Shown in pieces: positions 14,460 through 21,716 of a stretch of 23,455 nucleotides of DNA. Below the pieces are notes generated by a model. It did not search any database, was not told the DNA's origin, and saw only the letters and a list, made by a program, of their open reading frames with translations. The stretch's first letter is position 1. Each line of letters begins with the position of its first letter. The position numbers and the translations under genes are program-made. The DNA is from an uncultured Caulobacter sp. (lineage in GTDB: Bacteria > Pseudomonadota > Alphaproteobacteria > Caulobacterales > Caulobacteraceae), in contig CALALX010000046.1 in the NCBI GenBank assembly GCA_937925635.1, positions 1 through 23,455 on the forward strand. Direction: 5' to 3'.

Positions 14460-14492
14460 TGACCCCCACGGTAGGAATCTCCAAGGGGTTGG

Positions 14493-15095
14493 ATGATGGG
14501 TGCTCTTCTCTCGAATTTCCGCAACACGATCATCGTCAGCGTCATCCTCGCGCTGGTCATGGTCGTCGCGTACTTCCAGTACTCCGGCGGCGGCGCCGCC
14601 TTCGGCGAGGCCGTCCTGCGCTGGCTGCACACCTTCTTCGGCATCCTGTGGATCGGGCTGCTCTACTACTTCAACTTCGTCCAGATCCGCGTCATGCCGG
14701 ACATCCCGGCCGAACTGAAGCCGGCGGTGTCGAAGTACATCGCGCCGGAAGCGCTGTTCTGGTTCCGCTGGGCCGCCCTGGCCACCTGGGTCGTCGGCGT
14801 CCTGCTCGCCTGGCACAAGGGCGTGCTGGTCTCGGCCTACACCCTGGGCGCCAGCGAAGGCTTCGTCAGCACCAGCCATATCCTGCTCGGCATCGGCATG
14901 TGGCTGGCGACGATCATGTTCATCAACGTCTGGGCGTTCATCTGGCCGAACCAGAAGATCGCGCTGGGCATCGTCGAGGCTGACGCGGACGCCAAGGCCA
15001 AGGCCGGTCGCACCGCCATGCTGTTCTCGCGCACCAATACGCTGCTCAGCATCCCGATGCTGACCGCCATGACGATGACGCAGACCATCGGCTAG
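14493..15095 (+). CDS. PuuD/urate-oxidase-N-type membrane protein
   Basis: This 200-residue multi-pass membrane protein matches by eye the membrane part of PuuD-type proteins (urate oxidase N-terminal domain). Visible marks are the helix with conserved His, LRWLHTFFGILWIGLLYYFN (residues 42-61), then FVQIRVMPDIPAELKPAV, APEALFWFRWAALATWVV, and later STSHILLGIGMWLATIMFIN followed by VWAFIWPNQKI. It has about five predicted helices. True PuuD is roughly 400 residues and ends in a cytochrome c domain with CxxCH; that half is absent, so urate oxidation should not be assumed. AAGGGG lies before two possible ATGs (14493 and 14496); the first is used here. The gene appears to form a transcript of its own, ending at the terminator just downstream. 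Confidence 0.7.
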   Translation: MMGALLSNFRNTIIVSVILALVMVVAYFQYSGGGAAFGEAVLRWLHTFFGILWIGLLYYFNFVQIRVMPDIPAELKPAVSKYIAPEALFWFRWAALATWVVGVLLAWHKGVLVSAYTLGASEGFVSTSHILLGIGMWLATIMFINVWAFIWPNQKIALGIVEADADAKAKAGRTAMLFSRTNTLLSIPMLTAMTMTQTIG

Positions 15096-15117
15096 GCCGC
15101 TCACATCGGCTAGAGAA

Positions 15118-15148
15118 GGCCCGCCGGAGCAGACCGGCGGGCCTTTTT
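15118..15148 (+). terminator. Rho-independent terminator of the PuuD-like gene
   Basis: A perfect 10-bp GC stem, GGCCCGCCGG (15118-15127) and CCGGCGGGCC (15134-15143), with a six-base loop, is followed directly by five T (15144-15148). It lies 22 bases after the stop codon. It is the only textbook intrinsic terminator I found in the window. Confidence 0.92.
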
Positions 15149-15157
15149 CATTTGGGT

Positions 15158-15790
15158 ATGGCCGAAGATCTCGAATCCACTGTCCGCGAGCATGCGCCGG
15201 ACCGCTGGCTGTCCAGCCGCTTCGTGGCCGATGAGGCCGCGCGGTCCGACCTGATGGCGCTCTACGCGCTGGATCACGAGCTGGCCCGCATCCCTCACGT
15301 CGTCACCGATCCGCTGATGGGCGAGATCCGCATGACCTGGTGGCGCGAGGGGCTCGAGGAACTCGCCGAGGGGCGACCCGTTCGGCCGCATCCGGTGCTT
15401 CAGGCGATCGCCGCCTCGAAACTGCCTGCCCTGGCGCTGGCGGCGCTGGCCGAGGCGCGGCTGGGCGACCTCGATGGACCGAAGGCGGGCGATGCGCTGC
15501 TGAAGCATGTCGACGCCACCGAGGGCCTGGTCATGGCCCTGGCGGCGCGGCGGCTTTCAGCGGCGGCGACGGCCGACCAGGTGACGCAGGCGGCGCGCGC
15601 GTTCGCCTTGTCCAGCCTTGATGCGGAAGCGTCGCAGACGGCGTTGCGGCTGGCGCGGAGCGATCTTCGCGCCCTGCCGGTTCCCGCCTTTCCGGCGGTC
15701 GCACACGCGACCCTGGCGCGCGCTGTCGGCGCCGGGCCGCTGGCGAGGCGGGCCCGGGTCCTCTGGGCGGTGGCGACTGGACGGCTCTGA
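15158..15790 (+). CDS. Short squalene/phytoene synthase-like protein
   Basis: This 210-residue protein has the N-terminal half of the squalene/phytoene synthase fold: DRWLSSRFVADEAARSDLMA, then LYALDHELARIPHVVTDPLM and GEIRMTWWREGLEELAEG, strongly like the NDUFAF6/complex I assembly branch. The first Asp-rich motif of true synthases (DxxxD) is reduced to ALDHELA, and I see no second Asp-rich motif; at 210 residues it is shorter than catalytic members (270-350). A catalytic prenyl-coupling role is therefore doubtful. The ATG at 15158 keeps the conserved N-terminus; a TTG six bases earlier is also in frame. The start is only nine bases after the T-tract of the upstream terminator, with no clear Shine-Dalgarno, so the message may be leaderless or read through. 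It ends four bases from the convergent trmFO stop. Confidence 0.75.
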   Translation: MAEDLESTVREHAPDRWLSSRFVADEAARSDLMALYALDHELARIPHVVTDPLMGEIRMTWWREGLEELAEGRPVRPHPVLQAIAASKLPALALAALAEARLGDLDGPKAGDALLKHVDATEGLVMALAARRLSAAATADQVTQAARAFALSSLDAEASQTALRLARSDLRALPVPAFPAVAHATLARAVGAGPLARRARVLWAVATGRL

Positions 15791-15793
15791 AGC

Positions 15794-17197
15794 CTATTCC
15801 GCCGCCGCCAGGGCCTCGCCGGCGAGCCAGGCCTCGAGGTCGGCGATGGCCCGCTCGCTCATCAGCCGCTTCTTGGCGCGGCCGCGGTCGACGTTCTTCA
15901 TCCGCTGGCCGTCCGCGGTCCGCTTGGGCGCCTCCATGGGCGGGAGCAGACCATAGTTGATGTTCATCGGCTGAAAGCTGTGCTTGCCGCCCTCCAGGTG
16001 CCCGCCGGTGATATGGGCCACCAGCGCGCCCAGCGCCGTGGTCGCTGGCGGCGTGACGATCGGTCGTCCGAGACGTTCGGCGGCGGCCAGCCGGCCGGTC
16101 AGCAGGCCCAGCGCCGCGCTTTCGACATAGCCCTCGACGCCGGTCACCTGGCCCGCGAACCGCAGGCGCGTGTCGGCCTTCAGCCGCAGCCTGTCGTCGA
16201 GCAGCCGCGGACTGTTGATGAAGGTGTTGCGGTGCAGGCCGCCGAGCCGCGCGAACTGGGCGTTCTCCAGCCCCGGGATCATGCGGAAGATCTCGGTCTG
16301 GGCGCCGTGCTTCAGCTTGGTCTGGAAGCCGACCATGTTCCACAGGGTGGCGAGCGCGTTGTCCTGGCGCAGCTGGACGACGGCGTAGGGCTTCACCTCC
16401 GGCTGGTGGGCGTTGGTCAGGCCGACAGGCTTCATCGGGCCGTGGCGCAGGGTCTCGCGGCCGCGCTCGGTCATCACCTCGATGGGCAGGCAGCCGTCGA
16501 AGTAGGGGACGTTCTCCCAGTCCTTGAACTCGGACTTCGGACCCGCCAGCAGCGCGTCGATGAAGGCCTCGTACTGGTCCTTGTCCATCGGGCAGTTGAT
16601 GTAGGCCGCCGCGTCGCCGCCCGGGCCTTCCTTGTCGTAGCGCGACTGCCGCCAGGCCTTGGTCATGTCGATCGAGTCGAAATGCACGATCGGGGCGATG
16701 GCGTCGAAGAAGCTGAGGCTCTCCTCGCCGGTCAGCTCCAAAACCGCCTGCGCCAGCGCGGGCGAGGTGAGGGGGCCGGTGGCGATGATCACGCTGTCCC
16801 AGTCGGCCGGGGGGATGCTGGCGATCTCCTCGCGCACGATGGTCACCAGGGGGTGGCTGGACAGGGTTTCGGTCACCTGGTCGGAGAAGCCGTCGCGGTC
16901 CACGGCCAGCGCGCCGCCCGCCGGAACCTGATGCCGGTCGCCGGCGGCCATGATCAGGCTGTCGCAGCGACGCATCTCGGCGTGCAGCAGGCCGACGGCG
17001 TTGTACTGCCAGTCGTCGGAGCGGAAGGAGTTGGAGCAGACCAGCTCGGCCAGGCCGTCGGTTTGGTGGGCGTCGGTGCGCACGCCGTCGCGGCGCATCT
17101 CGTGGAGGACGACGGGCACGCCGGCCCGTGCGATCTGCCAGGTGGCTTCGGAGCCGGCGAGGCCTCCGCCGACGACGTGGATGGGCTTCAGGGTCAT
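15794..17197 (-). CDS. trmFO: TrmFO, folate-dependent tRNA U54 methyltransferase
   Basis: This 467-residue FAD enzyme methylates uridine 54 of tRNA (T loop), taking the carbon from 5,10-methylenetetrahydrofolate and reducing with NAD(P)H. The FAD-binding Rossmann start is HVVGGGLAGSEATWQIARAG (residues 7-26). Family blocks ELVCSNSFRSDDWQYNAVGL (51-70) and AAYINCPMDKDQYEAF (197-212) carry the two conserved Cys (54 and 202), corresponding in my reading to the catalytic Cys pair described in Bacillus TrmFO. Later blocks include GPMKPVGLTN and RLRFAGQVTGVEGYVESAA. The length is as usual for the family. The start at 17195-17197 gives the FAD motif directly. The large plus-strand frame opposite it is a GC-driven shadow. 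It is convergent with the preceding gene and divergent from the membrane-protein array. Confidence 0.95.
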   Translation of the reverse strand: MTLKPIHVVGGGLAGSEATWQIARAGVPVVLHEMRRDGVRTDAHQTDGLAELVCSNSFRSDDWQYNAVGLLHAEMRRCDSLIMAAGDRHQVPAGGALAVDRDGFSDQVTETLSSHPLVTIVREEIASIPPADWDSVIIATGPLTSPALAQAVLELTGEESLSFFDAIAPIVHFDSIDMTKAWRQSRYDKEGPGGDAAAYINCPMDKDQYEAFIDALLAGPKSEFKDWENVPYFDGCLPIEVMTERGRETLRHGPMKPVGLTNAHQPEVKPYAVVQLRQDNALATLWNMVGFQTKLKHGAQTEIFRMIPGLENAQFARLGGLHRNTFINSPRLLDDRLRLKADTRLRFAGQVTGVEGYVESAALGLLTGRLAAAERLGRPIVTPPATTALGALVAHITGGHLEGGKHSFQPMNINYGLLPPMEAPKRTADGQRMKNVDRGRAKKRLMSERAIADLEAWLAGEALAAAE

Positions 17198-17316
17198 GGC
17201 GCGGACAGATAGGCCCGCCGCGCCGTCAGGGAAAGACGCGATCGAGCAGGGTGGTGGCGCGCGCGTCGGAGATGTGGTCCTGTCGCTGGGGTCGTAACTT
17301 TCGGGGGAGAGGGCCG

Positions 17317-18246
17317 ATGGCCGCGATCGATATCGGCAAGGCGGCGTCGGCCGGGCTGAGGGTGGTCGCCCGCAAGCCCACGGCGATTCTGGCCTGGGCC
17401 GGCGTCCTGCTGGTGGTCGGGGTGCTGCCCGCGGCCGGGATGATGAGCGCGGTGTTCGGCGCGCTGGTCGAACTGATCCAGGCCGAGGCGGCCGGGCAGG
17501 AGCCGTCGCCCGACACCCTGCTGCCCGCCATCTCGGCCATTCTCGCGATGCAGCCGATCCTGCTGCTCACGGGTCTCGCCGTGCGGGCCATCCTGACGGC
17601 GGCGGTGTTCCGCGCCGTGCTCGAGCCCGACAATGATCGCTGGTTCTATCTGCGGCTCGGGGCGCAGGAGATGTGGACCGGTCTGATGATCGTCGTCCTG
17701 TGGTTCCTGATGTCGCTGCTGTCGTTTCCGGCGGCCATGCTGGTCGTGCCGGTCGTCATGTTCGCCGCGATCGGCGCCCAGGGTGAACCGGCGCTCGTGA
17801 TCCTGCCGACGCTGATCGCGGTGCTCGGCCTAGCGGCGGTGTTCGCCTGGCTGCTGGTCAGATTCTCCATGGCCCTGCCGATGTCGTTCGCGCAGAAGCA
17901 GTTTCGTCTGTTCGAGTCCTGGACCGTGACGCGAGGACAGACCTGGCGGCTGATCGGGGTGGGCGCCGTGCTCGTGGCCGTCGTCCTGGCGGTCGAGCTG
18001 GTCGTCGCTCTGGTATTCGTCGCGGTCAGCTTCGGCCTGCACGGTTCCGGCGGCTTCGACGAGGCGGCGATGGCCGCCTTCTTCGCGCAGGACGCCTCCC
18101 TCTGGATGGCCGAGTTGGCGCCGTGGGCGATTGGGGTGGCGGTGCTCGGCGCCCTGCTGGGCGCGGTGCTGACGACCGTGATGACGGCGCCCTGGGCGGA
18201 GGCTTACCGCCAGCTGGCGGGCGCGGGTGCGGAACCTTCGGCCTGA
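17317..18246 (+). CDS. Array membrane protein 1 of 5, unknown function
   Basis: This 309-residue multi-pass membrane protein is the first member of a five-gene paralogous array. The N-terminus AASAGLRVVARKPTAILAW (residues 9-27) matches the family opening (small-residue stretch, Gly-Phe/Leu-Lys/Arg, Asn/Lys-Pro, xILAW). Motif A is FRAVLEPDNDRWFYLRLGAQ (98-117) and motif B runs from VRFSMALPMSFA (181-192) to SWTVTRGQTW (201-210). About six hydrophobic segments are visible. No catalytic signature or transporter signature was recognised; the family looks distantly like the membrane domain of glycerophosphodiester phosphodiesterases, a weak resemblance only. ATG 17317 is chosen because GGGGGAGAGGG lies just upstream and the protein then begins like its paralogues; the longer frame overlaps trmFO. 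The gap before it (17198-17316) shows no clear promoter. Confidence 0.8.
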   Translation: MAAIDIGKAASAGLRVVARKPTAILAWAGVLLVVGVLPAAGMMSAVFGALVELIQAEAAGQEPSPDTLLPAISAILAMQPILLLTGLAVRAILTAAVFRAVLEPDNDRWFYLRLGAQEMWTGLMIVVLWFLMSLLSFPAAMLVVPVVMFAAIGAQGEPALVILPTLIAVLGLAAVFAWLLVRFSMALPMSFAQKQFRLFESWTVTRGQTWRLIGVGAVLVAVVLAVELVVALVFVAVSFGLHGSGGFDEAAMAAFFAQDASLWMAELAPWAIGVAVLGALLGAVLTTVMTAPWAEAYRQLAGAGAEPSA

Positions 18247-18331
18247 CCGGTAATTCCTGTCGCCACGGGCGGCGAAGCAGGGTCTAACTCGCGATGAAGG
18301 ACAGGCGTGCGATTTGCGCGCGAGAGGACGG

Positions 18332-19138
18332 ATGACGAAGGCGCGTTTCTCGATCCGCACCGCGGTCGCGGAAGGCTTTGAATTCTGGCGAGAGCATTGG
18401 CGCAAGGCGGCGGGCCCGCTCGCGCTGGCCGGGATCGGCGCGAGTCTCGCCTCCTTCAACGACCCCGGACTGCTGATGATCGGGGCCGGGATGGAGTTCG
18501 TGGCGCTGATCCTGGCGCACGCTGTCTACTATCGTATCGCGCTCGCCGACCTCGGCGCCGAGTCGGTCTCGGTCAATGGTCCCCTCGGATTCCAGTGGGC
18601 GCGGCTCGAGGGGCGGCTGCTCGCCATGAACCTCTTGATCGCGCTGATCTACGCGGTCGCTATCTTCATCTGCGCCTTCATGGTCATGGTGCTGCTGGCC
18701 GGCGCGTCGCAGGACACGCCCTTGCCCGAGATGCAGGGCATGATGACGCCTCAGGAGGTGCTGGCGGTGCTGTCTCCGCCCCAGCAGGCAGCCCTGCTTA
18801 TCGGCTTCGTCGGCACACTGATCGTCTTGCTGCTCATCTGGGCCCGGCTGTCGATGGCCGCGCCGACGCCCGCCGCGACCGGGACGATCAACGTGCTCGG
18901 CAGCGTCCCGCTGACCCGGGGGTCGACGTTCCGTCTCGCCGGCCTTTGGCTGGTGGTCAGGATGCCGGTCTTCCTGCTGGCGATGGTGGCGGCGCAGTTC
19001 GGCCTGCTGGTCGGCGATCCCGTGCTTGGGGTTGTCGCGACATTGCTCGTCGGCCTGATCGGCGTGTTCTTCGTTCAGCCGATCCTGGTGGGGGGCCTTG
19101 CCTACGCCTACCGGCAGCTTTCCCGGACGGTCGCCTGA
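18332..19138 (+). CDS. Array membrane protein 2 of 5, diverged member
   Basis: This 268-residue polytopic membrane protein is the most diverged array member. Its N-terminus (FSIRTAVAEGFEFWREHWRK, residues 6-25) keeps only the general pattern, and motif A is hardly recognisable (YYRIALADLGAESVSVNG, 66-83). Motif B is clear: ARLSMAAPTPAATGTINVLG (171-190) followed by SVPLTRGSTFRL (191-202), equivalent to the RFSLA...SWSLTRGRFW of other members. It has about five to six hydrophobic segments and ends AYAYRQLSRTVA, like the AYRQLA end of protein 1. ATG 18332 follows GAGAGGA. The 85-base gap upstream holds a weak imperfect hairpin only. Its stop overlaps the next start by one base, so proteins 2 and 3 are probably coupled and may interact. 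Confidence 0.78.
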   Translation: MTKARFSIRTAVAEGFEFWREHWRKAAGPLALAGIGASLASFNDPGLLMIGAGMEFVALILAHAVYYRIALADLGAESVSVNGPLGFQWARLEGRLLAMNLLIALIYAVAIFICAFMVMVLLAGASQDTPLPEMQGMMTPQEVLAVLSPPQQAALLIGFVGTLIVLLLIWARLSMAAPTPAATGTINVLGSVPLTRGSTFRLAGLWLVVRMPVFLLAMVAAQFGLLVGDPVLGVVATLLVGLIGVFFVQPILVGGLAYAYRQLSRTVA

Positions 19139-20007
19139 TGGCCCGCGTGCAGCCCCTCAGCGCCGCGTTCGAGGGCTTTCGCGTCATCCGCGACCGGCCT
19201 CAGCTCATCCTGGCCTGGAGCGCCTTCTATTTCGTCTCCCTGCTGGTCATGATCCTGATCCTGCTGGTGCCGAACCTGGGCAACCTGGCGGCCTCGACGC
19301 ACACCGGCGGACAGCGCGACTTCGACCAGTTGCTGGCCCGCTTCGGGCCGGCCATCCTGATCGTCTTCCCGCTCGCCATGGCCATGATCACCATGCTGGC
19401 CGCGGCGGTGTACCGCTCAGTGCTGCGGCCGGAGGACAAGGCCTTCGCCTATCTCAAGCTCGGCTGGGACGAGGCGCGCCTGTTCGCGCTCAGCGTCATT
19501 GTGCTGCTGGTCTTCACGGTCGTGAGCGGCCTCTACGGTCTGGCCCTGGTTCTGCTGGCCCAGGCGGTCGGACCGCTGCGCGAGGCGATCACCCTGCTGG
19601 GATCGCTCGGCGGGCTGGCGCTCGTCGTCTGGCTCGGCGTGCGACTGTCCCTGGCCGGGGCGATGACCTTCGCCGACCGCAAGATCCGCCTGCTGGCGGC
19701 CTGGCGGCAGACGGAGGGGCAGTTCTGGCCGTTGCTGTGGACCCTGGGCCTGACGATCATCTTTGTCATCGCCGTGGTGGTGCTGGCCTTCCTGCTCAGC
19801 CTGCTGCTGGCGATGCTGATGGGCGGCTTCTCGCTGCTCGGCGAGCTGGCCCGCCCGGACCTCACCGACGTCACCCCCGGGTTCGCGCTGGCGCTGCTTG
19901 GCCAGCTGCTGGTCCAACTGGCGATCCAGGTGCTGCTGATCGTGCTGGTGCTGGTGGTCTTCTACGCCGCGCCCTGCCGGGCGGAGCAGCAGATCTCGAC
20001 GCCTTAG
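19138..20007 (+). CDS. Array membrane protein 3 of 5, unknown function
   Basis: This 289-residue polytopic membrane protein opens with the array signature LSAAFEGFRVIRDRPQLILA (residues 7-26). Motif A is VYRSVLRPEDKAFAYLKLGW (91-110) with Glu112, and motif B is VRLSLAGAMTFADRKIRLLA (168-187) then AWRQTEGQFW (188-197). Five to six hydrophobic segments follow the same spacing as in proteins 1, 4 and 5. It starts on the ATG that shares a base with the stop of protein 2. Its TAG stop interlocks with the TAA stop of the opposing glutathione S-transferase gene (shared bases 20005-20006), so the two transcripts collide tail to tail. No function can be assigned. Confidence 0.8.
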   Translation: MARVQPLSAAFEGFRVIRDRPQLILAWSAFYFVSLLVMILILLVPNLGNLAASTHTGGQRDFDQLLARFGPAILIVFPLAMAMITMLAAAVYRSVLRPEDKAFAYLKLGWDEARLFALSVIVLLVFTVVSGLYGLALVLLAQAVGPLREAITLLGSLGGLALVVWLGVRLSLAGAMTFADRKIRLLAAWRQTEGQFWPLLWTLGLTIIFVIAVVVLAFLLSLLLAMLMGGFSLLGELARPDLTDVTPGFALALLGQLLVQLAIQVLLIVLVLVVFYAAPCRAEQQISTP

Positions 20008-20618
20008 GCCGCCGCACTCGGACGCGCCGAGGCCCGGGCATGCCACGCCCGCAGGCTGGTCGCCTCCTCGGGCATCTCCAACCCGGTGAAGGCCGCGAAG
20101 TCGATCGTGGTCAGCGCCGCGATGTCGGCCATGGTGTAGTCCGCGCCCGCAATCCACGGCCCGCCGGCGCCCAGCTCCCGATCGAGCCAACGGCAGGCGG
20201 CGGCATAGGCGGCGCGGTTGGATTCGCCGAAGTCCTTGTACTGGGTGAGCAGGGCGGCGGTCAGCGGGTGCGCGTGGCGCCAGAACATGCCGACCGGCGT
20301 CATCAGCTGGAACTCGACCCGCCGGATCCACATGTCGATCAGCGCCTGTTGCAGCGGGGTCGCGCCGAACAGCGGCTTTTCGGGATGCAGGGCTTCCAGA
20401 TAGCGGCAGATCGAGACTGTCTCGGAGATCGCCGTGCCGTCGTCGAGCACCAGCGTCGGCACCTGGCCCAGCGAGTTGCGCGCCTTGTGCTCCGGGGACT
20501 TGTGCTCGGCCTTGCGCAGGTCGAGGCGGGTCTCGGGCAGGTCGATGCCCTTCTCGGCGATGAAGATGCGGACCCGGCGCGGGTTGGGCGCGGGATTGCG
20601 TTCGCCGTACAGGATCAT
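20004..20618 (-). CDS. Glutathione S-transferase family protein
   Basis: This 204-residue cytosolic protein has an N-terminal thioredoxin-like domain (MILYGERNPAPNPRRVRIFI, residues 1-20), the cis-proline block GQVPTLVLDDGTAISETVSI (51-70) with Pro54 and the glutathione-binding Ser-Glu (65-66), and an all-helical C-terminal domain ending in GPWIAGADYTMADIAALTTI (153-172), with the N-capping Asp165 of GST folds. The usual catalytic Ser, Cys or Tyr near residue 10 is not evident; the segment reads NPAPNPRRV, so the catalytic residue is uncertain. It probably conjugates glutathione to electrophiles, substrate unknown. It sits on the minus strand inside the membrane-protein array and is divergent from array gene 4, sharing a 117-base promoter gap with it. 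A GANTC site (20623-20627) lies just before its start. Confidence 0.88.
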   Translation of the reverse strand: MILYGERNPAPNPRRVRIFIAEKGIDLPETRLDLRKAEHKSPEHKARNSLGQVPTLVLDDGTAISETVSICRYLEALHPEKPLFGATPLQQALIDMWIRRVEFQLMTPVGMFWRHAHPLTAALLTQYKDFGESNRAAYAAACRWLDRELGAGGPWIAGADYTMADIAALTTIDFAAFTGLEMPEEATSLRAWHARASARPSAAA

Positions 20619-20735
20619 GGTCGACTCCCCTGGTGGGCGGTTTGCCCGCCCATTGCCGCCCGAACGGCGTTCTGTTCAAACTGCTAGCGGTCTCGGACAC
20701 CACCGTCCACCAACCTTGCAGGAAGGAAAGCCATC

Positions 20736-21641
20736 ATGAGCGAGATCTCACCAGCCGACGCGGGCCTGAGCGGGCTCCGGTTGGCGAGGCGCAATCCCGG
20801 CATCGTCCTGGCCTGGAGCGTGGCGCTCGTCCTGGTGTCCTTTGTCACATCCGCCGTCACCATCCTGGTCGCCGGCCCCGCGCTCAGCGCCCTTTCGTCT
20901 GCCGGGTCCAATCCAGACCCGGAAGCCTCGCTGCGGTTGTTGGGGGTGCTCGGGCCGTTCTATCTCGGCCTGCTGGTGTTCTTGGCGTTGTACTACGGCG
21001 TGGCGCTCGGCGCCGTGAACCGCGCGGTGCTTCGCCCGGAAGACCGTCGGTCCGCCTACCTGCGGTTCGGGGCCGACGAGCTGCGTCTCATCGTTCTGAT
21101 GATCGTTCAGATGATCCTTGGCGGCCTCGCCTCCGTCGCGGCGCTTCTCCCGCTCTTTGTCCTCGTGGGCGTTGGGGCAGGGACGCAGAACCCCGCCGTG
21201 TCGGTCATCGGCGCGGTCGTCGGCGTGTTGTTCGCCGCGGCGGCGATGATCTTCCTCGGCATCCGGTTCTCGCTCGCGGCCTCGCAGACGTTCGCGACAC
21301 GACGGATCAACGTCTTCGGCAGCTGGTCGCTCACCCGCGGGCGCTTCTGGCTCTTGGTCGGCGCCTATCTGCTGGCCGTCGTGGTCTACCTGGTGGTCTA
21401 CCTCCTGTTCGTGGCTCTGATGTCGATCGTCGCCCTGGCCGTCGGCGGCGGCTTCGCGGGCGTGACCAGCATCTTCAATCCGGACATGACCAGCCTGCAG
21501 GCCTTCTTCTCGCCGGTGATGATCCTCTACACGATCGCCGGCGGGTTCGTTTCGGCCCTGGGGATGATGATCCTCTACAGCCCGGCGGCCGCCATCTATC
21601 GCCAGATCGCCCAGCCGACGACCGCCGACGTCTTCGCCTGA
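20736..21641 (+). CDS. Array membrane protein 4 of 5, unknown function
   Basis: This 301-residue polytopic membrane protein has the family opening (GLRLARRNPGIVLAW, residues 13-27), motif A as AVNRAVLRPEDRRSAYLRFG (93-112) with Asp-Glu at 114-115, and motif B as IRFSLAASQTFATRRINVFG (176-195) then SWSLTRGRFW (196-205). About six hydrophobic segments are seen. It is closest by eye to protein 5: both have NRA(V/I)LRP, DE in motif A and TFAT or SFAT in motif B. A strong Shine-Dalgarno (AGGAAGGAAAG) precedes the ATG at 20736, and the upstream divergent gap (20619-20735) must carry its promoter. A stable hairpin follows the stop. Confidence 0.82.
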   Translation: MSEISPADAGLSGLRLARRNPGIVLAWSVALVLVSFVTSAVTILVAGPALSALSSAGSNPDPEASLRLLGVLGPFYLGLLVFLALYYGVALGAVNRAVLRPEDRRSAYLRFGADELRLIVLMIVQMILGGLASVAALLPLFVLVGVGAGTQNPAVSVIGAVVGVLFAAAAMIFLGIRFSLAASQTFATRRINVFGSWSLTRGRFWLLVGAYLLAVVVYLVVYLLFVALMSIVALAVGGGFAGVTSIFNPDMTSLQAFFSPVMILYTIAGGFVSALGMMILYSPAAAIYRQIAQPTTADVFA

Positions 21642-21645
21642 CATT

Positions 21646-21685
21646 GCCCCCGCCGCCTCAATCTGCTGATCTGGGCGGCGGGGGC
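21646..21685. repeat. Strong GC hairpin between array genes 4 and 5
   Basis: GCCCCCGCCGCC (21646-21657) and GGCGGCGGGGGC (21674-21685) form a perfect 12-bp stem with a 16-base loop, four bases after the stop of gene 4. No T-tract follows on the plus strand, so it is not a standard intrinsic terminator. It may slow 3' exonucleases, attenuate read-through, or separate expression of the two paralogues. Confidence 0.75.
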
Positions 21686-21716
21686 CGCGAGGCCGTGTCA
21701 ATCACAGGACGCCGCC

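Noticed and set aside
15980..17212. 410-codon plus-strand open frame opposite trmFO
   Set aside because: Antisense shadow of a conserved gene in GC-rich DNA; composition rich in Val, Gly, His and Gln with no recognisable domain.
18247..18331. Regulatory hairpin between array genes 1 and 2
   Set aside because: The CCTG/TCGCC pairing is imperfect and short; not distinguishable from chance in GC-rich DNA.
18397..20007. 536-codon plus-strand frame starting inside array gene 2
   Set aside because: Its first half is an Arg/Gly-rich off-frame reading of gene 2; only the part from 19138 is real, and it is reported as array protein 3.
19417..20703. 428-codon minus-strand frame opposite array gene 3 and out of frame with the GST gene
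   Set aside because: It covers the real GST in another frame and becomes Gln/His/Arg repeats, typical of a shadow frame.
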